Shown piece after piece: positions 52,796 to 60,715 of a stretch of 64,000 nucleotides of DNA. The DNA lies in assembly GCA_045863555.1 (NCBI GenBank), contig BTUU01000014.1:105573-169572 (forward strand), written 5' to 3'. Origin of the DNA: JACRLV01 sp045863555. Its GTDB lineage: Bacteria > Planctomycetota > Phycisphaerae > UBA1845 > Fen-1342. A program made the translations under genes and the position numbers. Every line of letters starts with the position of its first letter. Position 1 is the stretch's first letter. The notes under the pieces were generated by a model. The model was not told the origin of the DNA and searched no databases. It was given only the letters and a program-made list of their open reading frames with translations.

Positions 52796-52975
52796 ATGCA
52801 GGTCTGCTTCAAGCAATTTGCGTCCGCGTTTCAGAGCTGGCATGCCCTGTTTTCGGAAGCCGCGGCATTCGCGACAACGATCGGCAAGGACAAGCTGATT
52901 TCGATCTCGCACTCGTGCGATCACAACACCGGCGTGGTCACCGTCTGGTATTGGGGTCAGCCCTGGACCTCTTGA
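52796..52975 (+). CDS. 59-residue conserved-looking small protein
   Basis: ATG at 52796 with GGGAG 8 bases upstream; 59 residues ending SHSCDHNTGVVTVWYWGQPW. The pattern of an N-terminal helix (FQSWHALFSEAAAFATTI) followed by beta strands with a VTVWYW close is that of small planctomycete proteins that I have seen without names. No function can be assigned. Confidence 0.6.
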   Translation: MQVCFKQFASAFQSWHALFSEAAAFATTIGKDKLISISHSCDHNTGVVTVWYWGQPWTS

Positions 52976-52999
52976 TCGGTGCGGGACTCGCGGCCGCCG

Positions 53000-53383
53000 T
53001 CAGCCGCGGTTCATCAGCCGATTGACGCAGTCGAGCAGGTCGTTCTTGTTGACGGGCTTGCAGAGAAATACGTCCGCGCCCGACTCGCGGCCGCGCTCTA
53101 CGTCGCCCTCTTCGTTGAGGGCGGTGACCATGACGATCGGCGTTTTCTGAAATCGCGGATCGTCCTTGACCTTCCGGCAGACTTCGAAGCCGCTGCGCTT
53201 GGGCATCATCACATCGAGCAGGATCAGGTCCGGGCGGTGGGTTTCGATCGCCGCCAGGGCCGCGTTTCCATCCGCGGCCGTCACGACTCGCACACCGAGC
53301 GGCTCCAGGTAGGCCTCGAGAAGTTCGAGGATCTGCGGGTTGTCGTCGGCGATGAGGACGGTCTTTCCAGCGGTTGCGGTCAT
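53000..53383 (-). CDS. Single-domain response regulator receiver
   Basis: 127 residues from the ATG at 53383: one CheY-like receiver. The acidic pair is VLIADDNPQIL, the phosphoacceptor is in DLILLDVMMPKRSGFEVC, with the Thr and Lys switch residues in VMVTALNEEGD and FLCKPVNKND. There is no output domain and no histidine kinase nearby, so it is probably a diffusible relay or regulator of another kinase. Confidence 0.93.
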   Translation of the reverse strand: MTATAGKTVLIADDNPQILELLEAYLEPLGVRVVTAADGNAALAAIETHRPDLILLDVMMPKRSGFEVCRKVKDDPRFQKTPIVMVTALNEEGDVERGRESGADVFLCKPVNKNDLLDCVNRLMNRG

Positions 53384-53449
53384 GCCGGGAAGTGTGGCGG
53401 AAAGTCGGGCCGCATGCAATCGCGGCGGCGCGGGCGGCGCTTCAAGGAC

Positions 53450-53484
53450 GAGGCCGACCGGAACTGGCCGGTCGGCCTCTTTTT
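53450..53484. terminator. Intrinsic terminator-like hairpin
   Basis: A perfect 12-bp stem GAGGCCGACCGG (53450-53461) / CCGGTCGGCCTC (53468-53479) with a 6-base loop, then TTTTTC on the plus strand. The flanking genes run leftward. It may terminate the Cys-repeat gene from the minus side, with the strong T-run serving the plus strand; see findings. Confidence 0.65.
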
Positions 53485-53528
53485 CACAGCATTTCGCCGG
53501 TCGCGGGCATCCGGCGATCCGAGACTGC

Positions 53529-54224
53529 TCAGGCCTTCGCGGCCTTGGCGAGCACCGACGCGACGGCTTCGGCCTTCGCCCGGGCCAGGTTCAGCTTGCC
53601 CTCGACGTCGCAGCAGGTGCGCGACTCGCCGACGACGTACTCGACCTTCTTGTTTTCCTTCTTGGCGACTTCCGCGGCGCTGTCCGGGCAGCCCATGCAC
53701 TTGTCGCCGACCATGATCTTCATCTCGACCTTTTCGGCGGCTTCCTTCGCGGCGGCGATGGCCTTCTTGGCGTCGCTTTCGTTCTTGAAGTCGACCGTGG
53801 CGACGCGGTACATCATCGGTTTGCCGGATTTCTTCGCGGCATCACCGGCGCTGACGGGACAGGCCATGCATTCGCCGCCGACGGAGAACTTGATGCTCGA
53901 CGTCGCGCTCTCGACGAAGCCGTTCAGCTCCTTGGTATAGGCGACGGTTGCTGCACCCTTGTCCGCAAAGGTCTTCTCGCCGACGACGTACTTCACGGTC
54001 GCCTTCGACTCCTTCGCGAGCTTCGCGGCCTCGTCCGGGCAGGCCACGACCTTGTCGCCGACCTGGTAGCCCATCGAGGGCAGCTTCACGAGGGCGGCAT
54101 CCTGGCAGCAGGTCTTGCCGCTGCTGCACCCGCCGCAGCCGGCCTTCTCCTCCTTCGCCTGGGCGAAGGCCATCGACGCAACAGCCATCGACGCGACGGC
54201 GGTAAACAGGATCTTCTTCAGCAT
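53529..54224 (-). CDS. Secreted Cys-rich protein with three copies of a roughly 60-residue repeat
   Basis: 231 residues from the ATG at 54224, behind AGGAG. Signal peptide MLKKILFTAVASMAVASMAFA. After a short CGGCSSGKTCC segment there are three repeats starting about residues 48, 110 and 169: YQVGDKVVACPDEAAKLAKE, FSVGGECMACPVSAGDAAKK and IMVGDKCMGCPDSAAEVAKK. Each is followed by KxxVxYxV-type strands. The second and third repeats have CxxCP, the first only a single Cys-Pro. A periplasmic metal-binding or redox role is likely but not shown. I know no name for the repeat. Confidence 0.7.
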   Translation of the reverse strand: MLKKILFTAVASMAVASMAFAQAKEEKAGCGGCSSGKTCCQDAALVKLPSMGYQVGDKVVACPDEAAKLAKESKATVKYVVGEKTFADKGAATVAYTKELNGFVESATSSIKFSVGGECMACPVSAGDAAKKSGKPMMYRVATVDFKNESDAKKAIAAAKEAAEKVEMKIMVGDKCMGCPDSAAEVAKKENKKVEYVVGESRTCCDVEGKLNLARAKAEAVASVLAKAAKA

Positions 54225-54448
54225 TCTCGAACTCCTTTTGGGTATCGCTCGCTCTGGATTTCCGGTCCGGCCCGTCGCCGGCGCGGGCACATTACGATTT
54301 CGCCGCCCGCGGTTGCCTGATGGTAGCAACCTCGGCGGGAACGTCAAAATTCCGCCCGCCACACCGGCAAGCGGAACCGCCCGCATCGGAGAACGATCGA
54401 CTCCGGGCGGGCTTTCCGAATTCCTGGATGATCTTTCGTCCCGCCCGG

Positions 54449-54523
54449 TTAGTCCGGCGTTCCCCACGCCTGAACCGTGGCGAAGATCCATGCGAACAGG
54501 GCGACGATGATGGACCAGAACAT
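54449..54523 (-). CDS. 24-residue hydrophobic peptide
   Basis: ATG at 54523 with GAGGAG 9 bases upstream, in a strong context. The 24-residue product begins MFWSIIVALFAWIFATVQAW and ends GTPD; it is a single hydrophobic helix with several Trp and Phe. A 9-bp inverted repeat CCGGGCGGG/CCCGCCCGG follows the stop. Placed 225 bases upstream of the Cys-repeat gene on the same strand. A membrane micro-protein is a reasonable guess; a leader peptide is the alternative. Confidence 0.45.
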   Translation of the reverse strand: MFWSIIVALFAWIFATVQAWGTPD

Positions 54524-54659
54524 GGCGAAGGTCTCCTCAGGGGCCTTGAATATGCTTCACGGGTAGAACCGAGACGCCGAGCGTACCGTCGCCCGGTCGC
54601 CTTCGGAGTCTATGTCCTTTCGCTATCGGCAAATCGGCGCGATCCCGTTCACTCGACCG

Positions 54660-56534
54660 TCAAACGAGTTTCGGCTCGCGGGCCCGCTCCCAGTCGGCGA
54701 TCCGCCGGAGGAAATCGTGGCCGAAGTCGTCGAGCTTCCGGTCGCCGACGCCCGGAACCGCGCGAAACTCGACCCGGGTCCGCGGCTTGCGGCGGGCGAG
54801 TTCGCGGATCGTCTTCTCGTTGAAAACGATCCAGGGCGACACGCCGCGGCGGGCGGCGATCTCGAATCGCAGCACCTTGAGGTCGTCGTACAGGCCGCGA
54901 TCGACCCCTTCCCACGAATCGCTCTCCCCTTTCGATTCCACGGCCCGGCTGCGGACGACGCGCATCAATTGCACGGGTCGCTTGCCGCGCATGACCTCCC
55001 AGGACAGTGCGTTGAGTTTCAGAACCGGCAGACCGGTGTCGCTCGGCACCTGGCTGAGCAGGTCCTGGTCGATGAGCTGGTGAATCTGGTTGGTGATGAC
55101 CTTGCGGGTCGAGTCGCGAAGCAGGCCGTACGTACTGAGCGCGTCGTGGCCGAGGGCGCGGATGCGTTCGGTGGCGCCGCCGACGAGAACATCGGCAACA
55201 TGGCCCGCGCCGAAGCGCTCCTGCACGCGCGCGACGCAGGAGAGGATCTTCTGCGCGACGACGGTCTGTTCTTCGAAGTCAGGCAGTTCTCCCAGGCAGA
55301 CGTCGCAGGCGCCGCACGCCGGCTTCGGATACCGCTGGCCGAAGTACTCGCTCAGCCCCCGATGGCGGCAGGCCGGCTGCGAGCAGAGCCGCTTCATCTG
55401 CCCGAGCAGTTCCTTCGCCGCCTCGAATGCACCCTCGGGATCTTCCGCGTACTCCGACGCTTCGTCGCGGGCCCGTTCCAGAAGCGATTCCCAGCGGAGC
55501 ATGTCCGCCGCCGAGTAGAAGAGCACACACTCCGCGGGCAGGCCGTCGCGGCCGGCGCGGCCGGTCTCCTGCTGGTAGTGCTCGATCGATTTCGGCATGG
55601 CGGCGTGGATGACGGCGCGCACGTCGCTGCGGTCGATGCCCATGCCGAATGCGACCGTCGCGACGACGACATCGATCTTCTCGTTCTGAAACGCGTCGTG
55701 CGTCGCGCGGCGGGCGTCGGCGGTCATGCCCGCGTGATAGGCCCGGGCGCGGATCTTCTGCCGGGCGAGCTGCTCGGCGACGCGCTCGGTCTCGCGCCGC
55801 GAGATGCAGTAGACGATGACCGCTTCGCCGCGATGGCGGCGGATCGCGTCGAGGAGCTGCGCTTCGAGGTCGATGCGGGCGACGATCCGATAGGTCAGGT
55901 TCGGCCGGTCGAACGTGCCGACGAGCAGGAGCGGGTCGACGAGGTTGAGCTGAGCGACGATGTCGCGGCGGACGCGCTCCGTCGCGGTAGCCGTGTAGGC
56001 GTGGACGGAGGACTCCGGGAAACGCTCCTTAAGGCCGCCCAGGCGGCGATACTCGGGGCGGAAGTCGTGCCCCCACTGGCTGATGCAGTGCGCCTCGTCG
56101 ATCGCAAACGTCGACACGCGGGCGCGCTGCATGAGGCCGATGAACCGCGGCGAAAAGAGCTTTTCCGGCGAGACAAACACCAGCCGCGAATGCCCCGCCG
56201 CGATCCGCCGTTCCGATTCCGCAGTTTCGTCGGGCGTCAGGCCGCTGTGGAGGGCGTCGGCCGGGTACCCGCAAGCGCGGAGCGCGTCGACCTGGTCCTT
56301 CATGAGCGAGATCAGCGGCGAGACGACGACGTCGGTCCGGTCGGCGACGACGGGCGGGATCTGGTAGCAGAGCGACTTGCCGCCGCCGGTCGGCAGGACG
56401 ACCAGTGAATCGCGCCGATCGACCCCGGCCTGGATGGCGTCGGCCTGGAGGGGGCGCAAGGTGTTGTACCCCCAGAAGCGCCGCAGCACATCCTGGACGG
56501 TGCCTTCCCTGGCAGATGCAGTTGTCGCCGACAT
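54660..56534 (-). CDS. recQ: ATP-dependent DNA helicase RecQ
   Basis: 624 residues from the ATG at 56534; the frame extends 22 codons further but the N-terminus of the family begins here. Motif I VVLPTGGGKSLCYQIP, motif II DEAHCISQWGHDFRPEY, motif VI ETGRAGRDGLPAECVLFYS, RQC zinc Cys set (CSQPACRHRGL; PACGACDVCLG), then the winged-helix and HRDC regions (FRAVPGVGDRKLDDFGHDFL). Unwinds forked and recombination structures. The dyad element at 56612-56651 lies 77 bases upstream. Confidence 0.96.
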   Translation of the reverse strand: MSATTASAREGTVQDVLRRFWGYNTLRPLQADAIQAGVDRRDSLVVLPTGGGKSLCYQIPPVVADRTDVVVSPLISLMKDQVDALRACGYPADALHSGLTPDETAESERRIAAGHSRLVFVSPEKLFSPRFIGLMQRARVSTFAIDEAHCISQWGHDFRPEYRRLGGLKERFPESSVHAYTATATERVRRDIVAQLNLVDPLLLVGTFDRPNLTYRIVARIDLEAQLLDAIRRHRGEAVIVYCISRRETERVAEQLARQKIRARAYHAGMTADARRATHDAFQNEKIDVVVATVAFGMGIDRSDVRAVIHAAMPKSIEHYQQETGRAGRDGLPAECVLFYSAADMLRWESLLERARDEASEYAEDPEGAFEAAKELLGQMKRLCSQPACRHRGLSEYFGQRYPKPACGACDVCLGELPDFEEQTVVAQKILSCVARVQERFGAGHVADVLVGGATERIRALGHDALSTYGLLRDSTRKVITNQIHQLIDQDLLSQVPSDTGLPVLKLNALSWEVMRGKRPVQLMRVVRSRAVESKGESDSWEGVDRGLYDDLKVLRFEIAARRGVSPWIVFNEKTIRELARRKPRTRVEFRAVPGVGDRKLDDFGHDFLRRIADWERAREPKLV

Positions 56535-56611
56535 GGGCCGGATCGTACGGGCGGCGCTCCGGGTCGGCAACGGCGGGGGCGCGTGATAGCGCCGGCGCAA
56601 TCAAGGTGATC

Positions 56612-56651
56612 AAGGTGCTCACGGTGTGTGTACACTGAATTTGAGCATCTT
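56612..56651 (-). promoter_or_regulatory. 40-bp dyad element upstream of recQ
   Basis: Read on the minus strand: left arm AAGATGCTCA (56651-56642), centre TGTACA (56634-56629), right arm TGAGCACCTT (56621-56612), with 7-base spacers. The layout and the 9/10 arm symmetry are the same as for the rocA element, and the one variable arm position is T/A instead of G/C on both arms. Ends 77 bases before the start codon, immediately upstream of a possible TTGATC box. Confidence 0.65.
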
Positions 56652-56713
56652 CCAATAAAATCGGTGTCCCCGGCTCGCCAGCGGGCTTGCGAAAAGTCAA
56701 GGGCATTCCATTT

Positions 56714-56723
56714 TGAGCATCTT
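56714..56723 (-). promoter_or_regulatory. Upstream single half-site of the recQ dyad element
   Basis: AAGATGCTCA on the minus strand, identical to the left arm of the adjacent dyad, 72 bases further upstream. Apart from this element and the dyad, the gap 56535-56914 shows no gene or RNA that I can support. Confidence 0.5.
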
Positions 56724-56914
56724 GAAACGGGCGTTCACGTCGGCGGGCTCGCGGATGAACGATGCGACGGCGGCGCATGGCAGACCCCTGTGCTGACAGA
56801 GAGATTCTTCGCTGAAACACGCGCGGCGGCGCGCGGCCGGAGACGATTCGTCGCGGCTGCGGCGGATTGGCGGAATTGGGCGGGTTTTGCGGCGCGGGGA
56901 TAGACTGGGCTTGC

Positions 56915-58063
56915 ATGGAACATGCGGATGTCATCGTTCTCGGCGTCGGCGCGATGGGCGCGGCGGCGTGCTGGCAGCTTGCCGAGCGCGGGAAGCGCGT
57001 CATCGGGATCGAGCAGTTCGGCCTCGGTCATGATCGCGGCAGCTCGCACGGCGAGACGCGGATTATCCGCCGCTCGTATTTCGAGCATCCGGATTACGTG
57101 CCGCTGTTGAATCGTGCCTATGAGATGTGGGGGCAGCTTGAGGAGGCGTGCGGCGCGCGGCTATTCCACCGGAGCGGGCTGCTCATGCTTGGCCCGCCGG
57201 AGGGCGACGTCATCCGCGGCGTGCTCGCGGCAGCCGAAAAACATGGAATCGACCTGCAACATGGACTGTCGCGCGACACCGAGACGTACGACGGGGGTTA
57301 CATCCATCCCGGGTTCCGTCTCTCGCCTGGTCACACCGCGCTGTTCGAGGAGGACGCGGGCTATCTCGAGGTCGAGAAGTGCGTCACGGCGATGTGGAGC
57401 CGTGCAGAGGCGACGGGCGCGAAGCTCCGGAGCGATGAGGCAGTTCTGGATTGGCGGTCCAGTTCTGCCGGTGTCGAAGTGCAGACTTCCGCCGCAAACT
57501 ATCTTGCGAATCGACTCATCATTACCGCCGGCGCGTGGTCGGGCGCACTGCTGCGGCTGCCACCGCTGAAACTCGACGTGATGCGGCGTGTCCAACTCTG
57601 GTTTCAGACGTACCCGGTCGTTGGATGGACAGACCGAGTGCAGTGTCTTGAATACCCCGCATTTTGCGTCGACGAAGGCGAGCGGTTCTTCTACGGCATG
57701 CCGTCGCCAGGGAGGAATATGCTCAAGGTCGCCCTGCACCACGGCCGCCGCGACGTCGTCGACGACCCGAGCCACGTCGATCGCTCGCTCCGCCCCGGCG
57801 AAGCCGACATCGTCGAAGATTTCGTGCGCCGCACGCTTCACGGCGTCACGCCACGGGCGGTGGAGCACTCCGTCTGCATGTACACGATGTCGCAGGACGG
57901 TCATTTCGTGATTGATCGGCACCCGGAGCACGAAAACGTCGCCTTCGCCGCCGGTTTCAGCGGCCACGGCTTCAAATTCGCGCCGGTCATCGGGTCCATC
58001 CTCGCCGACCTCGCGCTCACGGGGACGACCAGCGAGCCCATCGGCTTCCTGCGACTGCGCTGA
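56915..58063 (+). CDS. Sarcosine/N-methyltryptophan oxidase-like flavoprotein
   Basis: 382 residues from the ATG at 56915. FAD-binding N-terminus DVIVLGVGAMGAAACWQLA, followed by GSSHGETRIIRRSYFEHPDY, typical of monomeric sarcosine oxidase and SolA. The Cys in SVCMYTMSQDGHFVIDRHP matches the residue that carries covalent FAD in the family, and GFSGHGFKFAPVIG closes the fold. It oxidises N-methyl amino acids with O2, giving formaldehyde and hydrogen peroxide. Exact substrate uncertain. Divergent from recQ. Confidence 0.9.
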   Translation: MEHADVIVLGVGAMGAAACWQLAERGKRVIGIEQFGLGHDRGSSHGETRIIRRSYFEHPDYVPLLNRAYEMWGQLEEACGARLFHRSGLLMLGPPEGDVIRGVLAAAEKHGIDLQHGLSRDTETYDGGYIHPGFRLSPGHTALFEEDAGYLEVEKCVTAMWSRAEATGAKLRSDEAVLDWRSSSAGVEVQTSAANYLANRLIITAGAWSGALLRLPPLKLDVMRRVQLWFQTYPVVGWTDRVQCLEYPAFCVDEGERFFYGMPSPGRNMLKVALHHGRRDVVDDPSHVDRSLRPGEADIVEDFVRRTLHGVTPRAVEHSVCMYTMSQDGHFVIDRHPEHENVAFAAGFSGHGFKFAPVIGSILADLALTGTTSEPIGFLRLR

Positions 58064-58275
58064 CAGCCGTTTCGCGGCGGTAGCCCCCACGCTGCGCAGC
58101 CCCTTTCCGCTTGGATCGCAACCGCCCGCGACGTATCATGAATAGCGTAATTCACCCGTCAGCCTCGGTGGATTTGGCGGCCCCATTCGGGCCGAGGACC
58201 ACCGGACCTTCCCGAGACTGAACTCAGATCCAAGGCCCGTGCCGTGCGCCGGACCGTTACATCGGGAGGTGCTAC

Positions 58276-60024
58276 ATGTTTCGACAGTGGTTGATCAGTC
58301 TCGCGGCCGCGCTCTCGGCGAGCATCGCGGCCGGCCAGCCGCCGACCTGCAGCGGCGGGCCAGACGAAGGACTCCGGCCGCAGGCAAGCGGACCGACATC
58401 GCATGCGGGCGAGCGTGACGACGGCCGCGCCGCCCTCGACGGGGGATGCGGCGAATTCGGCGACCTGGATGACCTGGCTGCTCTTCCCCTCCCGCGCGAG
58501 GCGCAGCGGTCGATCTCCGACCGCCTCGCGGCGTGGGATGCGGCCGAGCAGGCGAATGCGGTCATCCTGCCCCGGCTCGCCGCGGACGCCGATCCACGCG
58601 CCCGCGCGGCGGCCGATCACGCGGCCGAACTCTGGAATTCGGGCGACGCAACGTCCGCGCTGGTCGAGCTTCGAGCGCTCGAATCGGCGGGCGTGCTCGC
58701 GGTCGTCTCGATCAACTGGCGCGTCGCGCGCGACGGCGGCCCGCAGCCGCGCTGGGGCGGAACCGACCGGGAGATTCCCAGTTCGGGCGACGCGAAGCAG
58801 ACCGTCCTCGATTTCGACCGCATCACGGGCCGGCTTTTCTGCGTGCACAGCTGCTACTCGAATGAATGGTGGATCGACTGGTCGCTCGACGGCGGCGCGA
58901 CCTGGCACAACACGGCCGGGGTCGTTGCCGGTGCGCCGGCACTCGACATCGACGCGGCGATCGTCGGCGAGTTGATCTATGTCGGCGTGGTCTGGGCGAA
59001 CCGGACGGACGTTGTGGGCGTGGAGCGGCTCTTCACGGCGACGGGCTGGTTCGACCACGACTACGGTTATCTGGCGCTGGCGGACAGCTCCCCGGCGACG
59101 ATCGAGGAAGTCGCGCTCGCGTCAAACGCGGACAGCTTCCAGAGCCGCATCTATGTCGCGACGCTTCAGAACGACGGCTCGGTCCGGTTCTTCTGGGATG
59201 TTTCGACCGACGGTAAGAGCTTCACAGAGGCGTCACCGACGGGCGTCAACGCGGCGAGCGGGCTCGATCTGACGTGGAATCCGGATTACGCGAGCCGGTT
59301 CCTGTTCATGTCCTATCTCGGCGCGGACGAGCGAGTTCACGTGCTGCGGAGCGCCAGCTCGCTGCCAACCTGGGACGACGTCGTGGTCCGGACGACGTTC
59401 ACCGGGACGAAGCCGATCACGGCCCTTTCCGCATACGAAGACACGGTCATCTGCGCCTTCTCGGAGCTCTACGCAGACGGCGTGGGCGTGCAGTACCGGA
59501 TCAGCTATGACGCCGGCGACACGTGGAATCTCGGCGACATCTTCCGGCCGACCGCGGGCGAAGGGACGTATTCGATGTTCGACATGACGGCCCGCGGAGG
59601 CGCGGGGACGGCAGCCGCCGCTCAGCGGGAGATCGGGGAGCCCGACCTCGTGCTGTTCAACCGGCGCGGAGGGTACGCGCCCGGCCTGTGGGAGGGGGAG
59701 GGCCCGTTCAACGATCACGACGTGACGACGGGGACGTGGCTGAGCCTGAGCTGGCTGCCGCCGCGGACGACCACGCCGCGGTCGTACAGCTACGGCGCCG
59801 TGTATCTTTCCGGCGCTGGAACCGCGTATTTTGATCGTTTCAATCACTGCGGGGGCGATCTGAACGGCAGCGGCGCGATCGACCTCCAGGATCTTGCCCA
59901 GTTGCTCGCGCACTACGGAACGACCAGCGCCGCCTACGCGGACGGCGACATCGACGGCGACGCCAGCGTCAGCCTGACCGACCTCGCGCTTCTGCTGTCG
60001 GTCTTCGGCGTCACCTGTCCATGA
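58276..60024 (+). CDS. Secreted Asp-box (BNR) protein with dockerin-like repeats
   Basis: A 582-residue protein with GGGAGG 8 bases before the ATG. Signal peptide MFRQWLISLAAALSASIAAG. A helical leading part to about 150, then a sialidase-like propeller with at least two clear Asp-boxes (WSLDGGATWHN; SYDAGDTWNLG) and strand patterns to about 520. Two dockerin-like repeats (GDLNGSGAIDLQDLAQLLAH; GDIDGDASVSLTDLALLLSV) end FGVTCP. Enzyme activity is not shown; no catalytic Arg triad was found. Confidence 0.8.
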   Translation: MFRQWLISLAAALSASIAAGQPPTCSGGPDEGLRPQASGPTSHAGERDDGRAALDGGCGEFGDLDDLAALPLPREAQRSISDRLAAWDAAEQANAVILPRLAADADPRARAAADHAAELWNSGDATSALVELRALESAGVLAVVSINWRVARDGGPQPRWGGTDREIPSSGDAKQTVLDFDRITGRLFCVHSCYSNEWWIDWSLDGGATWHNTAGVVAGAPALDIDAAIVGELIYVGVVWANRTDVVGVERLFTATGWFDHDYGYLALADSSPATIEEVALASNADSFQSRIYVATLQNDGSVRFFWDVSTDGKSFTEASPTGVNAASGLDLTWNPDYASRFLFMSYLGADERVHVLRSASSLPTWDDVVVRTTFTGTKPITALSAYEDTVICAFSELYADGVGVQYRISYDAGDTWNLGDIFRPTAGEGTYSMFDMTARGGAGTAAAAQREIGEPDLVLFNRRGGYAPGLWEGEGPFNDHDVTTGTWLSLSWLPPRTTTPRSYSYGAVYLSGAGTAYFDRFNHCGGDLNGSGAIDLQDLAQLLAHYGTTSAAYADGDIDGDASVSLTDLALLLSVFGVTCP

Positions 60025-60058
60025 CGGGGTGACCGGAACTGCACCGAGGCCGAGGGGC

Positions 60059-60112
60059 AAAAACGGCGACCGACCGCACCGCGTGAGCGGATACGGTCGG
60101 TCGCCTGTTGTT
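60059..60112. terminator. Bidirectional terminator between convergent genes
   Basis: A perfect 12-bp stem GGCGACCGACCG (60066-60077) / CGGTCGGTCGCC (60095-60106). On the minus strand it is followed by GTTTTTG, a strong terminator for the RRM gene; on the plus strand by TGTTGTTC, a weaker one for the dockerin-like gene. Confidence 0.85.
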
Positions 60113-60139
60113 CAACGTGCAGTCAGGGACGCGAACTGG

Positions 60140-60529
60140 TTACCAGTCGCGACCGCCGCCGCCGCCGTAGCCGCCGCGGCCGCCACCGCCGCCGCCGCCG
60201 TAGCCGCCACGGCCCCGGCCGCCACCGCCGCCGCCGCCGCCGCCGCCACCACCGTAGCCGCCGCCGCCGCCCGAGCGGGGCTCGCGCGGCTTGGCTTCGT
60301 TAACGGTGAGCGCCCGGCCGTCCATTTGCTGGCCGTTCATGGCGTTGATGGCCGTCTGGGCCTCTTCGTTCGAGCTCATCTCGACGAATCCGAAGCCCTT
60401 GCTGCGACCCGTGTCGCGGTCGGTGATGATCTGCGCGGACTCGACGGTGCCGTGCGCCGCGAACATGTCGCGGAGCTGGTCACTGCTCACCGAATACGCG
60501 AGATTTCCGACATACAGTTTCTTGCCCAT
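60140..60529 (-). CDS. RRM-domain RNA-binding protein with Gly-rich tail
   Basis: 129 residues from the ATG at 60529, behind GGAGAAAG. One RNA-recognition motif (about 1-80) with RNP2 KLYVGNL and RNP1 SKGFGFVEM, followed by a tail of about 45 residues made of GGY/RGG repeats, as in cyanobacterial Rbp and plant GRPs. Such proteins bind RNA and are often cold-inducible. The codons of the tail are nearly all GGC/GGT, making a trinucleotide-repeat tract prone to slippage. Has a long structured leader. Confidence 0.95.
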   Translation of the reverse strand: MGKKLYVGNLAYSVSSDQLRDMFAAHGTVESAQIITDRDTGRSKGFGFVEMSSNEEAQTAINAMNGQQMDGRALTVNEAKPREPRSGGGGGYGGGGGGGGGGGGRGRGGYGGGGGGGRGGYGGGGGRDW

Positions 60530-60552
60530 TTCACTTTCTCCAGTTGCGGGCG

Positions 60553-60605
60553 TTTCGACCCCATCGGTTGCTTTCGGGGTCAGATCGAAAGGGGCCTCGT
60601 GGCCC
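60553..60605 (-). promoter_or_regulatory. Two leader hairpins before the RRM gene
   Basis: Hairpin 1: TTTCGACCCC (60553-60562) pairs with GGGGTC (60576-60581) and TCGAAA (60585-60590), with a 3-base bulge. Hairpin 2: GGGCC (60592-60596) / GGCCC (60601-60605) with a 4-base loop. Both lie 24-76 bases before the start codon in a leader of about 150 bases. Confidence 0.5.
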
Positions 60606-60687
60606 AAAGGTAGGAGCAGGCGAAAGGGACAGAGCGCGTAATAGCAGTCTTCTTGGCCAGTCGTCGATTCCAACCAGTCACGGCGGG

Positions 60688-60715
60688 ATGATACTCAGAC
60701 GAGGGGGAAATGCAA
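60688..60715 (-). promoter_or_regulatory. Promoter of the RRM gene
   Basis: On the minus strand TTGCAT (60715-60710) and TATCAT (60693-60688) are separated by 16 bases. This puts the transcript start about 150 bases before the ATG. The rest of 60530-60929 holds no further gene that I can support. Confidence 0.5.

Noticed and set aside
60140..60673. Extension of the RRM protein upstream to 60673
   Set aside because: The frame is open, but MGKKLYVGNL at 60529 has a proper Shine-Dalgarno sequence and matches the family start; the upstream part is a structured leader.
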